Shown piece after piece: positions 53,711 to 63,445 of a stretch of 64,000 nucleotides of DNA. The notes under the pieces are model-generated. The model worked only from the letters and a program-made list of their open reading frames with translations. It was not told where the DNA came from and made no database searches. Made by a program: the position numbers and the translations under genes. Every line of letters begins with the position of its first letter. Positions within the stretch are counted from its first letter, which is position 1. Source of the DNA: Erinaceus europaeus (taxonomy: Eukaryota > Chordata > Mammalia > Eulipotyphla > Erinaceidae); NCBI RefSeq assembly GCF_950295315.1, contig NC_080168.1, positions 70,856,008 through 70,920,007 on the forward strand, given 5' to 3'.

Positions 53711-54218
53711 TTTTTTATTTATTTTTTATTTAAGAAAGGAAAAATTAACAAAACCATAGGGTAGGAGGGGTACAACTCCACACAATTCCCACCACTCAAT
53801 CTCCATATCCCATCCCCTCCCCCTGATAGCTTTCCCATTCTCTATCCCTCTGGGAGCATGGACCCAGGGTCGTTGTGGGATGCAGAAGGTGGAAAGTCTG
53901 ACTTCTGTAATTGTTTCCCCGCTGAACATGAACATTGACTAGTCCATATTCCCAGTCTGCCTCTCTCTTTCCCTAGTAGGGGGGGTCTCTGGGGAAGCTG
54001 AGCTCCAGGATACATTGGTGGGGTCTTCAGTCCAGGGAAGCCTGACCGGCATCCTGATGGCATCTGGAACCTGGTGACTGAAAAGAGAGTTAACATACAA
54101 AGCCAAACAAATTGTTGAGCAATCATGGACCCAAAGTTTGGAATAGTGGAGAGGAAGTGTTGGGGGGTACTCACTGCAAACTCTAGTGTACTTCTGCATT
54201 CAGGTATATATTTTGCAC
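53711..54218 (-). mobile_element. L1 3'-UTR insertion with TSD
   Basis: 'atactctct' flanks it at 53702-53710 and 54219-54227. The body matches 43810-44310. Confidence 0.9.
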
Positions 54219-54236
54219 ATACTCTCTCTTTTTTAG

Positions 54237-54440
54237 TATTCTTATTTTCTTAATATTTTATGTATTTTTGTATAGAGACAGAGAACTTGAGAAGGAAGGG
54301 GAAATAGAGAGGGAGAGAGAGTCACCTGCAGCACTGCTTCGCTGCTTGTGAATCTTTCCTCCTACAATTGGGGACCAGGGTCCTTGTGCACTGTAACAAA
54401 AGTGCTCTGCTGGGTGTGCCACTGCATGGTCTAGTCCGGT
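54237..54440 (-). repeat. SINE-B copy
   Basis: Minus-strand 'agaccatgcagtggcacac' head and CT-rich centre reversed. Confidence 0.78.
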
Positions 54441-54542
54441 GCCTATTTCACTTTGAGAAGGAAGTCCAAGACTGGCTATATAATAAAGAGAAGGAAATCC
54501 AAATATTAATGGTTGGCAGATAGGATTGAAAAAGTAACAATC

Positions 54543-54762
54543 AGAGCCAGGCAGTGGCACACCTAGTAAAGTACACAGTTAAGCACTAAGCTCAAGGACC
54601 CGGGTTCAAGCCCCCATCCCCACCGGCAGGGAGGGTGCTTCATGAGCAGTGAAGTAGGTCTACAAGTGTCTATCTTTCTCTCTCCCTCTCTGTCTCCCCT
54701 TCCCTATCCTCTCAATTTCTCTCTGTCCTATCCAATAAAATAGAAAAAAAAAAAAAAAAAAG
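54543..54762 (+). repeat. SINE-B/A hybrid-looking copy
   Basis: 'agagccaggcagtggcac' head, 'gggttcaagcccccatc' B box, SINE-A-like 'gaagtaggtctacaagtg' and an A run of about 19. 'aacaatcaga' lies on both sides. Confidence 0.85.
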
Positions 54763-55094
54763 AACAATCAGACTTTGGGATTTCTTGTGTTTACTGAATC
54801 TTCCTTGCTTATTTCACACTCTGTCTCACTCTGCCTTCTCTTATGCCTCCCTCAACTGGAGAGTAGAGTAAGAATCTCTCTACTTATCATTTTCTTGGCC
54901 CTGAGTAACACATGTATTTATCAAATAAGTCGCTATGGAGTGTTGGTAGTGTTCACAAATGTTTTATCTTCTCCATGGGAAAATAAGCTGACGTAACCCA
55001 GTCTTTCTTAAGAAGAAATGTGATATGTGGCCATCAATGTTACTGCTCAAACATTTGGAGAGTATTGAGACATTGAATGAATGACTCTTGGAGT
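54763..55094. other. Intron stretch, no feature seen
   Basis: Unassigned sequence. Confidence 0.35.
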
Positions 55095-55268
55095 CTTCCC
55101 TTTATTATTTATTATTATTTACCTTTATTATTAGAGAGGGGAAGGAGAGAGAGAAAGAAAGATACCTGCAGTACTGTTTCACCACTTGTGAAGCTTGGAG
55201 CTTGAACCTGGGTCCTTGCACATAATAACATGTGTACTCAACCCAGTGCACCACCACCCAGTCCCACA
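55095..55268 (-). repeat. SINE-B copy
   Basis: Minus-strand 'gggactgggtggtggtgcac' head. The centre is shortened. Confidence 0.8.
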
Positions 55269-55299
55269 AATAATCTTTTTTTAAAGAGTGCTAGAAGAT

Positions 55300-55582
55300 G
55301 CTTTTTTTTTTTTTGGCCTCCAGGATTACTACTGGGGCTCAGTGCCAGCACTACAAATCCACTGCTCCTAGGGCTATTTTTTCCCCCATTTTATTGGATA
55401 GGAAAGAAAGAAATTGAGAGGGGAGAGGGAGAGAAAAAGATAGACACCAGCAGACCTGCTTTGGCGCTTATGAAGCGTTCCCCTGCAGGTGGGGAGGTGG
55501 GGGCTCAAACCCAGATCCTTGCACAGATCCTTACACTTAGTATTATGTGTGCTTAACCAGGTGCACCACTGCCTGGTCCCCA
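55300..55582 (-). repeat. SINE-A copy
   Basis: Minus-strand 'ggggaccaggcagtggtgc' head. The word 'agatcctt' is locally duplicated at 55513-55531. 'agatgctt' flanks both sides. Confidence 0.85.
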
Positions 55583-55716
55583 GCAGATGCTTATTTCTCA
55601 CCTCAGCATCTCCTGAGATAACCTCTTTTCCCCAGTTCTTCAACAGAACCTGTGGTGTTTAAAGAGATACATATCTATATGCATGTAGCTTGAATTTATA
55701 CATATAAATGCATATT

Positions 55717-56268
55717 CTTCTTCTTCTAGCGTTTGCCCTTCTTCCGTAGCCAGTCAACAGCGTCAGGTTGAGCCTGATGTAAAGTTTCGAGACCTCCTTT
55801 GAATCTGGAGAGGTGGCAGTCATTGACTATGTGGGTCATAGTCTGTCTGTAACTGCAGGGGCAGTTCGGGTCGTCTCTGGCTCCCCAGCGATGGAACATA
55901 GCGGCGCACCGGCCATGGCCTGTTCGATAGCGATTGAGGAGGGCCCAATCATAACGTGCTAGGTTGACGCTTGCAGGGGTCTGTGATGAGGTGTTTGTTC
56001 TTTACCTCAGCTGACTGCCAACTCTGTTTCCAAGAGTATGGAACAGAGAAGTTCAGTGTAGGCGTAGGGGACCAGATTGGGTGACGAGACGTCAAGCGTT
56101 GGACAGGGTGGGCGAAGATATCCGCGTATATTGGCAGGTCCGGTCGAGCGTAGACGTGGGAAATGAACTTAGATGATGCCGCATCCCGACGAATATCTGG
56201 CGGGGCGATGTTGCTAAGAACTGGCAGCCATGGAACCGGGGTGGAACGGATAGTTCCAGAAATTATTT
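55717..56268 (-). mobile_element. 5'-truncated non-LTR retrotransposon of a non-L1 type
   Basis: A 552-bp insertion between copies of ATGCATATT (55708-55716 and 56269-56277). On the minus strand, coding sequence runs almost the full length to a TAG at about 55727-55729. A very short (AAG)n tail follows, so there is essentially no 3' UTR. About 30 CpGs lie in the insert, against few in the surrounding intron. That points to a young insertion or to protection from CpG decay. It is not the same as any other element in the window. Confidence 0.85.
55727..56262 (-). pseudogene. C-terminal end of a non-L1 retrotransposon reverse transcriptase protein
   Basis: Minus-strand translation gives about 177 residues in two frames. 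The first holds 'GTIRSTPVPWLPVLSNIAPP', then 'DIRRDAA', 'LPIYADIF', 'QRLTSRHPIWSP', 'YSWKQSWQ' and 'EVKNKHLITDP'. After one frame change near 55955-55970 the second holds 'WALLNRYRTGHGRC', 'FHRWG', 'CPCSYRQTMTHIVNDC', 'FKGGLETLHQA' and 'AVDWLRKKGKR', then stop. The CX1CX7HX4C motif and the 'LLNRYRTG' and 'AVDWL' blocks are what I expect at the C-terminus of non-LTR RT proteins of invertebrates and some other animals. L1, L2/CR1 and BovB of placental mammals do not end this way. The exact clade is not assigned. Confidence 0.8.
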
Positions 56269-56344
56269 ATGCATATTTATCTATGCTTACCTAAGAAAAG
56301 CCTATGATGCTACTTCTGACCTCTCAGCAAAAGTCTAGACTAGT

Positions 56345-56538
56345 ACCTGTGAAATAGGTCACTTGGACAGTGCACTGTTTAGACATGTGTGACCCAGATT
56401 CGAGTCTAGCCCCTACAACATTGAAGGAAGATTTGATGCTGTGGTCTCTTTCCTTCTCTTCTCTTCTCTTCTCTTCTCTTCTCTTCCCTCCTCTCCTCTC
56501 CTCTTCTCTGCCTCTCTGTCTCTATCTAAAAAAAAAAA
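56345..56538 (+). repeat. SINE-E copy with (TTCTC)n expansion
   Basis: 'aaataggtcacttggacag' head, 'gtgacccagattcgagtc' B box, a pyrimidine array at 56452-56510 and an A run. 'aaagtctagacta' flanks it (56331 and 56541). Confidence 0.88.
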
Positions 56539-56552
56539 AAAAAGTCTAGACT

Positions 56553-57442
56553 AAACCATTACTTGATCTGACAGTATTCAGGAACCAGTGAGAGAATAGT
56601 TACCAGAATTTGCAGTTTTTTAGAATGGCATTTGTCTCCTTGGTTCACACTCAATTATTTTATAGAAAAATAGTTTATGTAGTTGAATGTTTCTGATTTA
56701 GTCTAGCAGTATCTTGTTTCATGTGTGATAAAATCTCCCTGGTTCAGAACAAAATGACAAAGTTCTGTCCAATTCCAAAATAAAGGCCTCAAGTCAGTAC
56801 ACTTATACTACGTTTTATATTGTGCAATGCCTGAACATTGGAAAGAAGGCCCTTTCTTTTAACATCTGCTTCCTGAGAAATGGAGCCAGCAAAGAATGTG
56901 CCTGGGAGAACAGAGAACTAACTTCTTTCCCACTCTGTGACTTCATGGATAAAAAGTAGAGACAGCGTGGTGAAGCACCTGTTGCTTTAAAGGCAATAAA
57001 CCAGTGAAATGTTTTAACAGAAGTCATCAGCTTTCAAAGATTGCTTTTATCCAGATCCCATCACTCACTGCTCTTAATTCCTTTGTCACATTTTTTGCTG
57101 CATTACCAGTAATCCTTGAAATCCACGGAGCTTTTTCTCCATAACCAGAACCATGTGGATGGCTCTCACATGTCCACCCGAGCCCAGGCCCCTGCATCTC
57201 TTCATCTCCTCTCCCACGCATTTAGCTTTGGAGGCAGGTTTGAGAACTGCGACCCTCTGGTGGACTCACCCCCACCCCCAACCCCTGTCTGCCTCCCTGC
57301 TCCCAGGCCTCTAAATGCTTAGGCGACTACAGCTGCTCCCCTAGGGTCAGTCCAGTGGCTTTCATTTTTGACAGTGTATAAAGGAGGTCTGTGGAGGTGC
57401 TTCCTGAAACACCATTATTTGGATGGAGGGTCAGGTTAACAT
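56553..57442. other. Intron stretch, no exon recognised
   Basis: About 0.9 kb of unique-looking sequence. The 57116-57322 open frame is proline-rich with no known domain. Confidence 0.45.
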
Positions 57443-57570
57443 TATTACCACCAGGGGAGGTGGCTCAGCAGGTAGAGTCAGGCCTTGCTTGTGTGAGGCT
57501 CTGGGTTTGATTCCTCCATACCACATATGCTGGAGCCATGTTCTTTCCTTCTCCCCCTACCCCATCATCT
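57443..57570 (+). repeat. tRNA-Ala-like SINE copy
   Basis: 'ggggaggtggctcagcagg' A box and 'tctgggtttgattcctcc' B box. Second member of the family at 27398. Confidence 0.6.
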
Positions 57571-57932
57571 TTTTTTTTTAATGTCAATATCATTTATTCC
57601 ATTCCTACAGGGATAGTTCTCCTGAACTGTAATACAAAAAAAAAAAAAAAGAAATGAAGAAACAAAGATTCTTTGGAGTCTTCCCAACTGAGTCACTGAA
57701 AACTGCCCCTACCCCCATTGTCTGCTTTCATTTCACATGTAATACATGACCATGAAGCATGTAATTCAAGAATAAACTGCAGAGAAATTGTGTCAGATCC
57801 TTAAGCTGAATCATTTTTGTAACTCCTTGGAGAACAGTGTTTAAGGTCTTGAATAAGCTCATAATAGTTCTAACCTTATTCAGATTTGCAAACATCTAAC
57901 TGATAAGTATTTAGATTTTCCTTTTTCTTTTT
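57571..57932. other. Intron stretch, no feature seen
   Basis: Unassigned sequence with an A run at 57637-57650. Confidence 0.35.
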
Positions 57933-59495
57933 TTTTAATTTCTATGGTTTACAGTTGACAGTAAAATACAGTATTGACAGTACAGTACAATAGTTTGTAC
58001 TTATATAACATTTTCCAGTTTTCCACATAAAAATTCAACTCCCACTAGGTTCTCTTCTGTCATCATTATCCAGGACTTGCAGGGTCTTTTACTTTGGTGC
58101 AGTACACCAACTCCAGTCCAAGTTCTGCTTTGTGTTTTCCCTTCTGATCTTCTTTTTTTTTAATATTTATTTATGCCCTTTTGTTGCCCTTGTTGTTTTA
58201 TTGTTGTAGTTATTATTGTTGTTATTATTATTGTAGTCATTGTTGGATAGGACAAAGAGAAATGGAGAGATGAGGGGAAGACAGAGAGGGGGGAGACAGA
58301 CACCTGCAGACCTGCTTCACCACCTGTGAAATAACCCCCCCTGCAGGTGGGGAGCTAGGGGCTCGAACTAGCATCCTTGCACTTTGCGCCACCTGCGCTT
58401 AACCCATGTTACCGCCCGACTCCCCCTTCTTATCTTTTTCAACTTCTGTGAGTGAGATCATCTCATATTCATCATTTTATTTCTGACATATCTTACTTAA
58501 CATGATTTCTTCAAGCTCCATTCAAGATGGGGTAAAGAAGGTGAATTCACCATTTTTAATTATGTATATACCACAAATTACTCAGCCACTCATCTGTTGC
58601 TGGACACCTGGGTTGCTTCCAGGTTTGGCTATTACAATTTGTGCTGTTTTGGGCATAGGTATACACAAATCTTTTTTGGATGGGTATGTTTGGTTCCTTA
58701 GGATATATCCCCAGGAGAGGAATTGCAGTGTCATAGGGTAGGTCCATTTCTAGCCTTCTGAGAGTTCTGCAGACTGCTCTCCACAGGGATTGGACCAATT
58801 GACATTCCTACTAGGAGGAATGCAGGAGGGTTCCTTTGTCCCCACAACTTCTCCAACATTTGTTGCTACTATCTTTTCTTATGTATGTATGACATTCTCA
58901 CAGGAGTAAAGTGGTATTTCATTGTTGTCTTTATTTGCATTTCTTTGACAGTCAATGACTTGGAGCATTTTTTTCATGTTTTTTTGCCTTTCAGATCTCT
59001 TCTATGGTGAATATTCTGTTCATATCCTCTCCCTATATTTGGATGGTGTCATTTGTTTTCTTGCTGCTGAGTTTGGTGATCTCTTTATATATTTTGGTTA
59101 TTAGCCTCTTATCTGATGTATGTCATGTAAAGATCATCTCCCATTCTTTTTTTTTGGGTGGTGGCTTCTTTTGCTGTGCAAAAGCTTTTTAATTTGATGT
59201 AGTCCCATAGGTTTATACTTGCCTTAGTCTCCTTTGTAATTGGATTTGTTTCATTGAAGATGTTTTTAAAACTTATGCGGAAAAGAGTTCTGCCAATATT
59301 TTCCTCTAAGTATCTGATAGTTTCTGTTCTAACATCCAAGTCCTTGATCCATTTGTGATTTACTTTTGTGTTTGGTGAAATATACTGGTTTACTTTCATT
59401 CTTCTGTATGTTTCAACCCAGTTTTTTCAACACCATTGTTGAAGTGACTCTCCTTTCCCCATTTAATAGTCTGAGCACCATTGTCAAAGATTAGA
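57933..59495 (-). pseudogene. 5'-truncated L1 with ORF2 C-terminal part, split by SINE-A
   Basis: Reverse orientation of the ORF2 region seen at 23100-24290. Open pieces are 59399-59109 ('[17 protein letters not shown]', '[18 protein letters not shown]') and 58798-58556 ('[20 protein letters not shown]'). The 3' UTR is at 57941-58150 and 58427-58500. Multiple frame breaks are present. Confidence 0.88.
58154..58426 (-). repeat. SINE-A copy nested in L1
   Basis: Minus-strand 'gggagtcgggcggtaacatg' type head. 'ttctgatcttcttttt' before and 'ccttcttatctttttc' after it form an imperfect TSD. Confidence 0.88.
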
Positions 59496-59527
59496 TATCC
59501 ATAGGTATGGGGAGGTTTTCTTTCTTT

Positions 59528-59748
59528 TTTTAAATTTTATTACCTTTATTTATTTATTTATTGGATAGAGACAGCCAGAAATTGAGAGGGAAAAGGGGGA
59601 TAGAGAGGAAGAGAGGCAGAAAGACACCTGCAGCACTGCTTCACCACTCGCAAAGCTTTCCCCCTGCAGGCAGGGACTGGGGACTTGAACCTGGGTCCTT
59701 GCACATTGTAACATGTGCACTCAACCTGGTGTGCCACCACCCGGCCCT
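59528..59748 (-). repeat. SINE-B copy
   Basis: Minus-strand 'agggccgggtggtggcacac' head, full length, with (TTTA)n tail. Confidence 0.9.
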
Positions 59749-59756
59749 CTTTTTTC

Positions 59757-59885
59757 CTTTTCAAAGATGTATTTGTTTATGAGGGAAAGAAAGAGAACCA
59801 GAGCATCACACCAGCACATGAGATACTGAGAATCAAACTATGGACTTCATGTTTGAATGCTTTGTCCATTGCACCACCTCCTGGG
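59757..59885 (-). repeat. SINE-C copy, shortened
   Basis: Minus-strand 'cccaggaggtggtgcaatgg' head, lacking part of the A-to-B spacer. Confidence 0.8.
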
Positions 59886-60287
59886 AAGAGACTAAAACTT
59901 ACCAGTCTCCTCTGAGGTCTTCTGGGATTACTTATCTTAGAATACACAGAGCAGGGACAAATAGAGCAGCAAATCCGTGTCTATGTTTGAACTGTTTAGT
60001 GAGAGGGTTTCTCATACAATGCTTTGTAAATTGATTTGTGCTTTCTTTCCCTGAGGCATGGAAGTTCTTCATATGTGAAATCCTTGTTGTCTGTCTTTAC
60101 ATGTGAATAGTTTTTTCCTACTTGCTTCTCTTTGTGCTTAACTTCTGCCTGCTCTGATTCTTCCCCCGTTACATAGTTAATATACTTTCTGCAGTGTTGA
60201 GTGTAGTATTTGTGTTTCTTGAAGATATATAATATATTTTGCTATTTTTCTATTTTATTTAATCAGACTAGCTCCTTTTTTCTTTTT
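59886..60287. other. Intron stretch, no feature seen
   Basis: AT-rich unassigned sequence. Confidence 0.35.
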
Positions 60288-60528
60288 TTAAAGGAACTTT
60301 TATTTTTTATCTTATCCCCTTGTGTTGCCCTTGTTGTTATTGCTGTCATTGTTGTTGGATAGGACAGAGAGAAATCAAGAGAGGAGAGGAAGACAGAGAG
60401 GGGGAGAGAATGAGAGACACCTGCAGACCTGCTTCACTGCCTGTGAAGCAACCCCTCTGCAGGTGGGGAGCTCGGGGTTCGAACTGGGATCCTTACTCCT
60501 GTCCTTGTGCAACCACCCAACTCCCTCC
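60288..60528 (-). repeat. SINE-A copy
   Basis: Minus-strand 'agggagttgggtggttgcac' head (internally shortened). 'ctccttttttc' occurs on both sides (about 60272 and 60524) as TSD. Confidence 0.88.
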
Positions 60529-60651
60529 TTTTTTCAAATAGTTCTATCATCTTAAAACATTTTGCTTTGATATAAATCTGTCGCCTCTTTTGGTTTATCT
60601 TTTTCTGTTTAGAAGGTGATTGTTGTCATTGTTTGTTTCTTTATTCCTTCT

Positions 60652-61058
60652 TGTTGGTATGCTTCTAATTCTGCTTCTAAAAACCACTCCTGTTTCATTG
60701 GTTTAATCCCCCCCTGCTTAACACTGTATTCTATTTACATAACCACTGTTAACTAAGCACCAGCATGCCTGCAGGGCATTGGTTTAATCCCCACTAGTTC
60801 ATGATGTCTTTTTGCTCCACCCCTTCTTGTAGTACACCCTGATTTGCACCAGTCACTTTTCACTCCACCCTCTCTACATCACATCCTGTTTACACCCTAC
60901 TTGGCAAGTATATTAGTTTAGTTTAGTTTAGTTTAGTTTAGTTTAGTTTTAGATGGCTTAGATTGTGCTGTGTTCCACATGAATAAAGACTGATCTGCAT
61001 ACCACTCAGCCATGAGTCCCTGGTCATCTGTCTCCCGTCAGTGATGCTCAGTCCTGCA
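60652..61058 (+). repeat. 5' LTR
   Basis: 407 bp from TG to CA. Polyadenylation-type 'gaataaagactgatctgc' is at about 60981. A TTTAG array of about seven units is at 60914-60947, only about two of which exist in the 3' LTR. Confidence 0.92.
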
Positions 61059-61061
61059 TAA

Positions 61062-61080
61062 TGGCGCCCAAACAGGGACT
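61062..61080 (+). other. Primer binding site, tRNA-Lys3 type
   Basis: 'TGGCGCCCAAACAGGGACT' differs from the Lys3 complement at one position (A for G). It starts three bases after the LTR's terminal CA. Confidence 0.92.
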
Positions 61081-61089
61081 GGCACCAAC

Positions 61090-61833
61090 GTGGGACCTAA
61101 CCTGCCCATCCCCCAGATAAGTAAACCTGGCTACCCATCCACCATGGGTTGCCTTTCTACTTATGAAGAGGTTTGCCAAAGCCTCTACTCTTTCATCATG
61201 AGACAGTTTCTCTGTCTCTGGAACATTTTGCTCTGGGCCACACTTTGGTTCCCTGACCAGGAACTTTGGTTTCTTATGACTGTGATCGTAGAGCTTGGAA
61301 GATGCACGGAGATTTCTCCTTGGACTTTCTGGATTCCCTCTCCCATGTTTCCCGAGGAGAAGGACTACATTTTGCTCTGGGCCACACTTTGGTTTCTTAT
61401 GACCGTGATCATAGAGTTTGGAAGATGCACGGAGATTTCTCCGTGGACTTTCTGGATTCCCTCTCCCATGTTTTCCGAGGAGAAGGACTACATTTTGCTC
61501 CAGGCCACAATTTGGTTCTTTATGACCATGATTGTAGAGCTTGGGATATGCATGGAGATTTCCCCTGGGACTTTCTGGACTTCTTCTCACATGTTTCCCG
61601 CTGAGAAGGACTGCTCTAATTTGAGGAGCATTCTCCAGTACCCTGGCAGTCCCCAAGAATGGAGACACGTGGTTAGCTCTACTCTCCTGATTGGATTCTT
61701 TCTTCAGTGGGAAGACACTTTTAAAAATGGGTGTCTGCAATCCTGCAGGAACAGTCAGAAGCACCCTAAATGGAATTTCGAGGAGCTTTTTGGACTAGGA
61801 TGCCCTCCGGGGACTCATGATGCTACATGGTGA
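61090..61833 (+). other. Open frame over a 123-bp triplication in the ERV-like interior
   Basis: 247 codons starting 28 bases after the primer site. An internal ATG at 61144 ('MGCLSTYEEV') has the Met-Gly start typical of myristoylated retroviral Gag, but nothing after it resembles Gag. Three tandem copies of a 123-bp (41-codon) unit begin at about 61224, 61368 and 61491. The first carries an extra 21 bases. Because 123 is divisible by three, several frames stay open on both strands (also 61266-61604 plus and 61764-61048 minus). Coding function is doubtful. Confidence 0.45.
61224..61613. repeat. Tandem triplication, 123-bp unit
   Basis: Unit words 'cattttgctctgggccac' and 'cggagatttctcc' recur at each copy. 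The third copy is the most diverged. Confidence 0.95.
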
Positions 61834-62049
61834 GACCTGGATAATCTAGTTCAAGTTGCATTTCGTAAGAGAGTGATTTGAATGACTGAATTTTTGTATG
61901 ACATTGACTTAAAAAAAAAATGCTGAACACAGCTATAATTTCTAGAGATATCCAGAAACAATCAAAAAAATATTTTTTTTCCTCCTTTGATTTCTTTTTT
62001 TATGTCTTGGCATAAATCTGAAACATTTAATCCTGAAAATGGTATAAGT

Positions 62050-62115
62050 TATGGGTGGGGCAGATAGTGCAATGATTATGTTAATAATTCTCAAGCCTGA
62101 GGCTTCTAACCATGG
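62050..62115 (+). repeat. SINE-D fragment inside the ERV-like interior
   Basis: 'gggcagatagtgcaatgatt' and 'caagcctgaggcttctaacc' match the first half of SINE-D. The 3' half is absent. Confidence 0.6.
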
Positions 62116-62599
62116 TTCTTTTGTTTACCTTTCCACATTTTATTGAGTTTAGACAACCTTGAAATCATACTAGAAAGGACTTCCAATTGTAATGGAGTTA
62201 TCAATTATAGTAAACTTCTAATCTGCTACAAGTTTTGTTTGACAAGTAAGTGAATGTCAGCTGTCAAGTCTTCACATGAAAAAGCATCTGCTCAAATGAA
62301 ATCCCCGGAAATCCATTTGGACCCCTGTTCTCTGACATCGCCCACAAGATGGCATGACAACAACGCACCCCCGGAAAACCAATGACGTGACCTGGCACGA
62401 CCTGAAGAAACAGATTCACAGACTCCAAAGCTCACTCTCTACTGAAAAGCAGAATTCCAGTGGCTTCCCTTTACGCTGCTGGGTTTCTCAAAGACTGACT
62501 GCACCCAGCTGCCTTGGGAATCTATCGGCCATATCCCCTCGCCTGCAGGCCCTGGCCCCAGAGGTAGAAAACTCTCCCTCCTTACTAGGGCATGCCCAC

Positions 62600-62695
62600 A
62601 GAGGCAGGAAATGCCCTTTGAGGCAAGATATGCCCACAGAGGCATGAAATGCCCCCAGAGGCAATAGATGCCCCCAGAGGCAAGAAATGCCCTTT
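62600..62695. repeat. Minisatellite, about 19-bp unit
   Basis: Five imperfect copies of 'gaggcaagaaatgccccca'. Confidence 0.9.
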
Positions 62696-62876
62696 CGCCT
62701 GCTAGTCCTTGCCCTTTGAGTCAGGAAACGCCCCCTTCAGGCCTCCCCTTGGCATCACACTGGTTCTTGCTGCTCTCCTATTTTGTTCCTCCATGTCTTG
62801 TGCCAGTTCTTTTGAAAATGCCTATACGATATAGGTTTCTGTTCACCCCACACTCCTGATACTATGGCCATTAGTT

Positions 62877-62893
62877 AAAAAGAGAGGGGAAAT
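62877..62893 (+). other. Polypurine tract
   Basis: 'aaaaagagaggggaaat' lies directly before the 3' LTR, the normal plus-strand primer position. Confidence 0.88.
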
Positions 62894-63280
62894 TATTGGT
62901 ATGCTTCTAATTCTGCTTCTAAAAACCACTCCTGTTTCATTGGTTTAATCCCCCCCTGGTTAACACTGCATTCTATTTACATAACCACTGTTAACTAAGC
63001 ACCAGCATGCCTGCAGGGCATTGGTTTAATCCCCACTAGTTCATGATGTCTTTTTGCTCCACCCCCTCTTGTAGTACACTCTGATTTGCACCAGTCACTT
63101 TTCACTCCACCCTCTCTATATCACATCCTGTTTACACCCTACTTGGAAAGTATATTAGTTTAATTTAGTTTTAGGTGGCTTAGATTGTGCTGCGTTCCGC
63201 ATGAATAAAGACTGATCTGCGTACCACTCAGCCATGAGTCCCTGGTCATCTGTCTCCCGTCAGTGATGCTCAGTCCGGCA
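62894..63280 (+). repeat. 3' LTR
   Basis: 387 bp. It begins TA instead of TG and ends 'ccggca'. CpGs at about 63192 and 63199 survive here where the 5' LTR has TG or CA. Confidence 0.92.
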
Positions 63281-63289
63281 CCTTCCTTC

Positions 63290-63445
63290 CTTTTTTTTTT
63301 TAAATAGAAATAGAGAAGGCAGATAAAGAGAATGAAAGAGACTGCAGCACCAAAGCTGCCTTTAATGCAATAGGCCAGGCTTGAACCTGTGTTGCATACA
63401 CTTAGCAGAGCAGTGCACTGTCCAAGAAAGCTACTTCACCAGCCC
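63290..63445 (-). repeat. SINE-E copy
   Basis: Minus-strand 'ctggtgaagtagctttcttg' head, 'aggttcaagcctggcc' B box and T-rich end at 63291-63301. Confidence 0.7.

Larger units (their letters stand above)
60652..63280 (+). mobile_element. Two-LTR endogenous retrovirus-like element, non-coding
   Basis: A 2,629-bp provirus-like unit flanked by CCTTCT (60646-60651) and CCTTCC (63281-63286), a 6-bp TSD with one mismatch. The order is 5' LTR, primer site, 1.8-kb interior, polypurine tract and 3' LTR. By eye the LTRs differ at about a dozen of roughly 385 aligned positions plus a TTTAG-repeat length difference, so the insertion is moderately young. I see no protease, reverse transcriptase, integrase or envelope coding sequence. 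It would need proteins from another element to move. Confidence 0.92.

Noticed and set aside
53711..54218. The recurring 'ccatccc...gggagcatggaccc' module as a separate LTR family
   Set aside because: At 43797-45679 the module follows the L1 ORF2 stop within one TSD-bounded insertion, so it is the L1 3' UTR.
60652..63280. Reading the element as a lentivirus because of its Lys3-type primer site
   Set aside because: The same primer is used by several betaretrovirus-like groups. The 6-bp TSD and the absence of any lentiviral gene do not support it.
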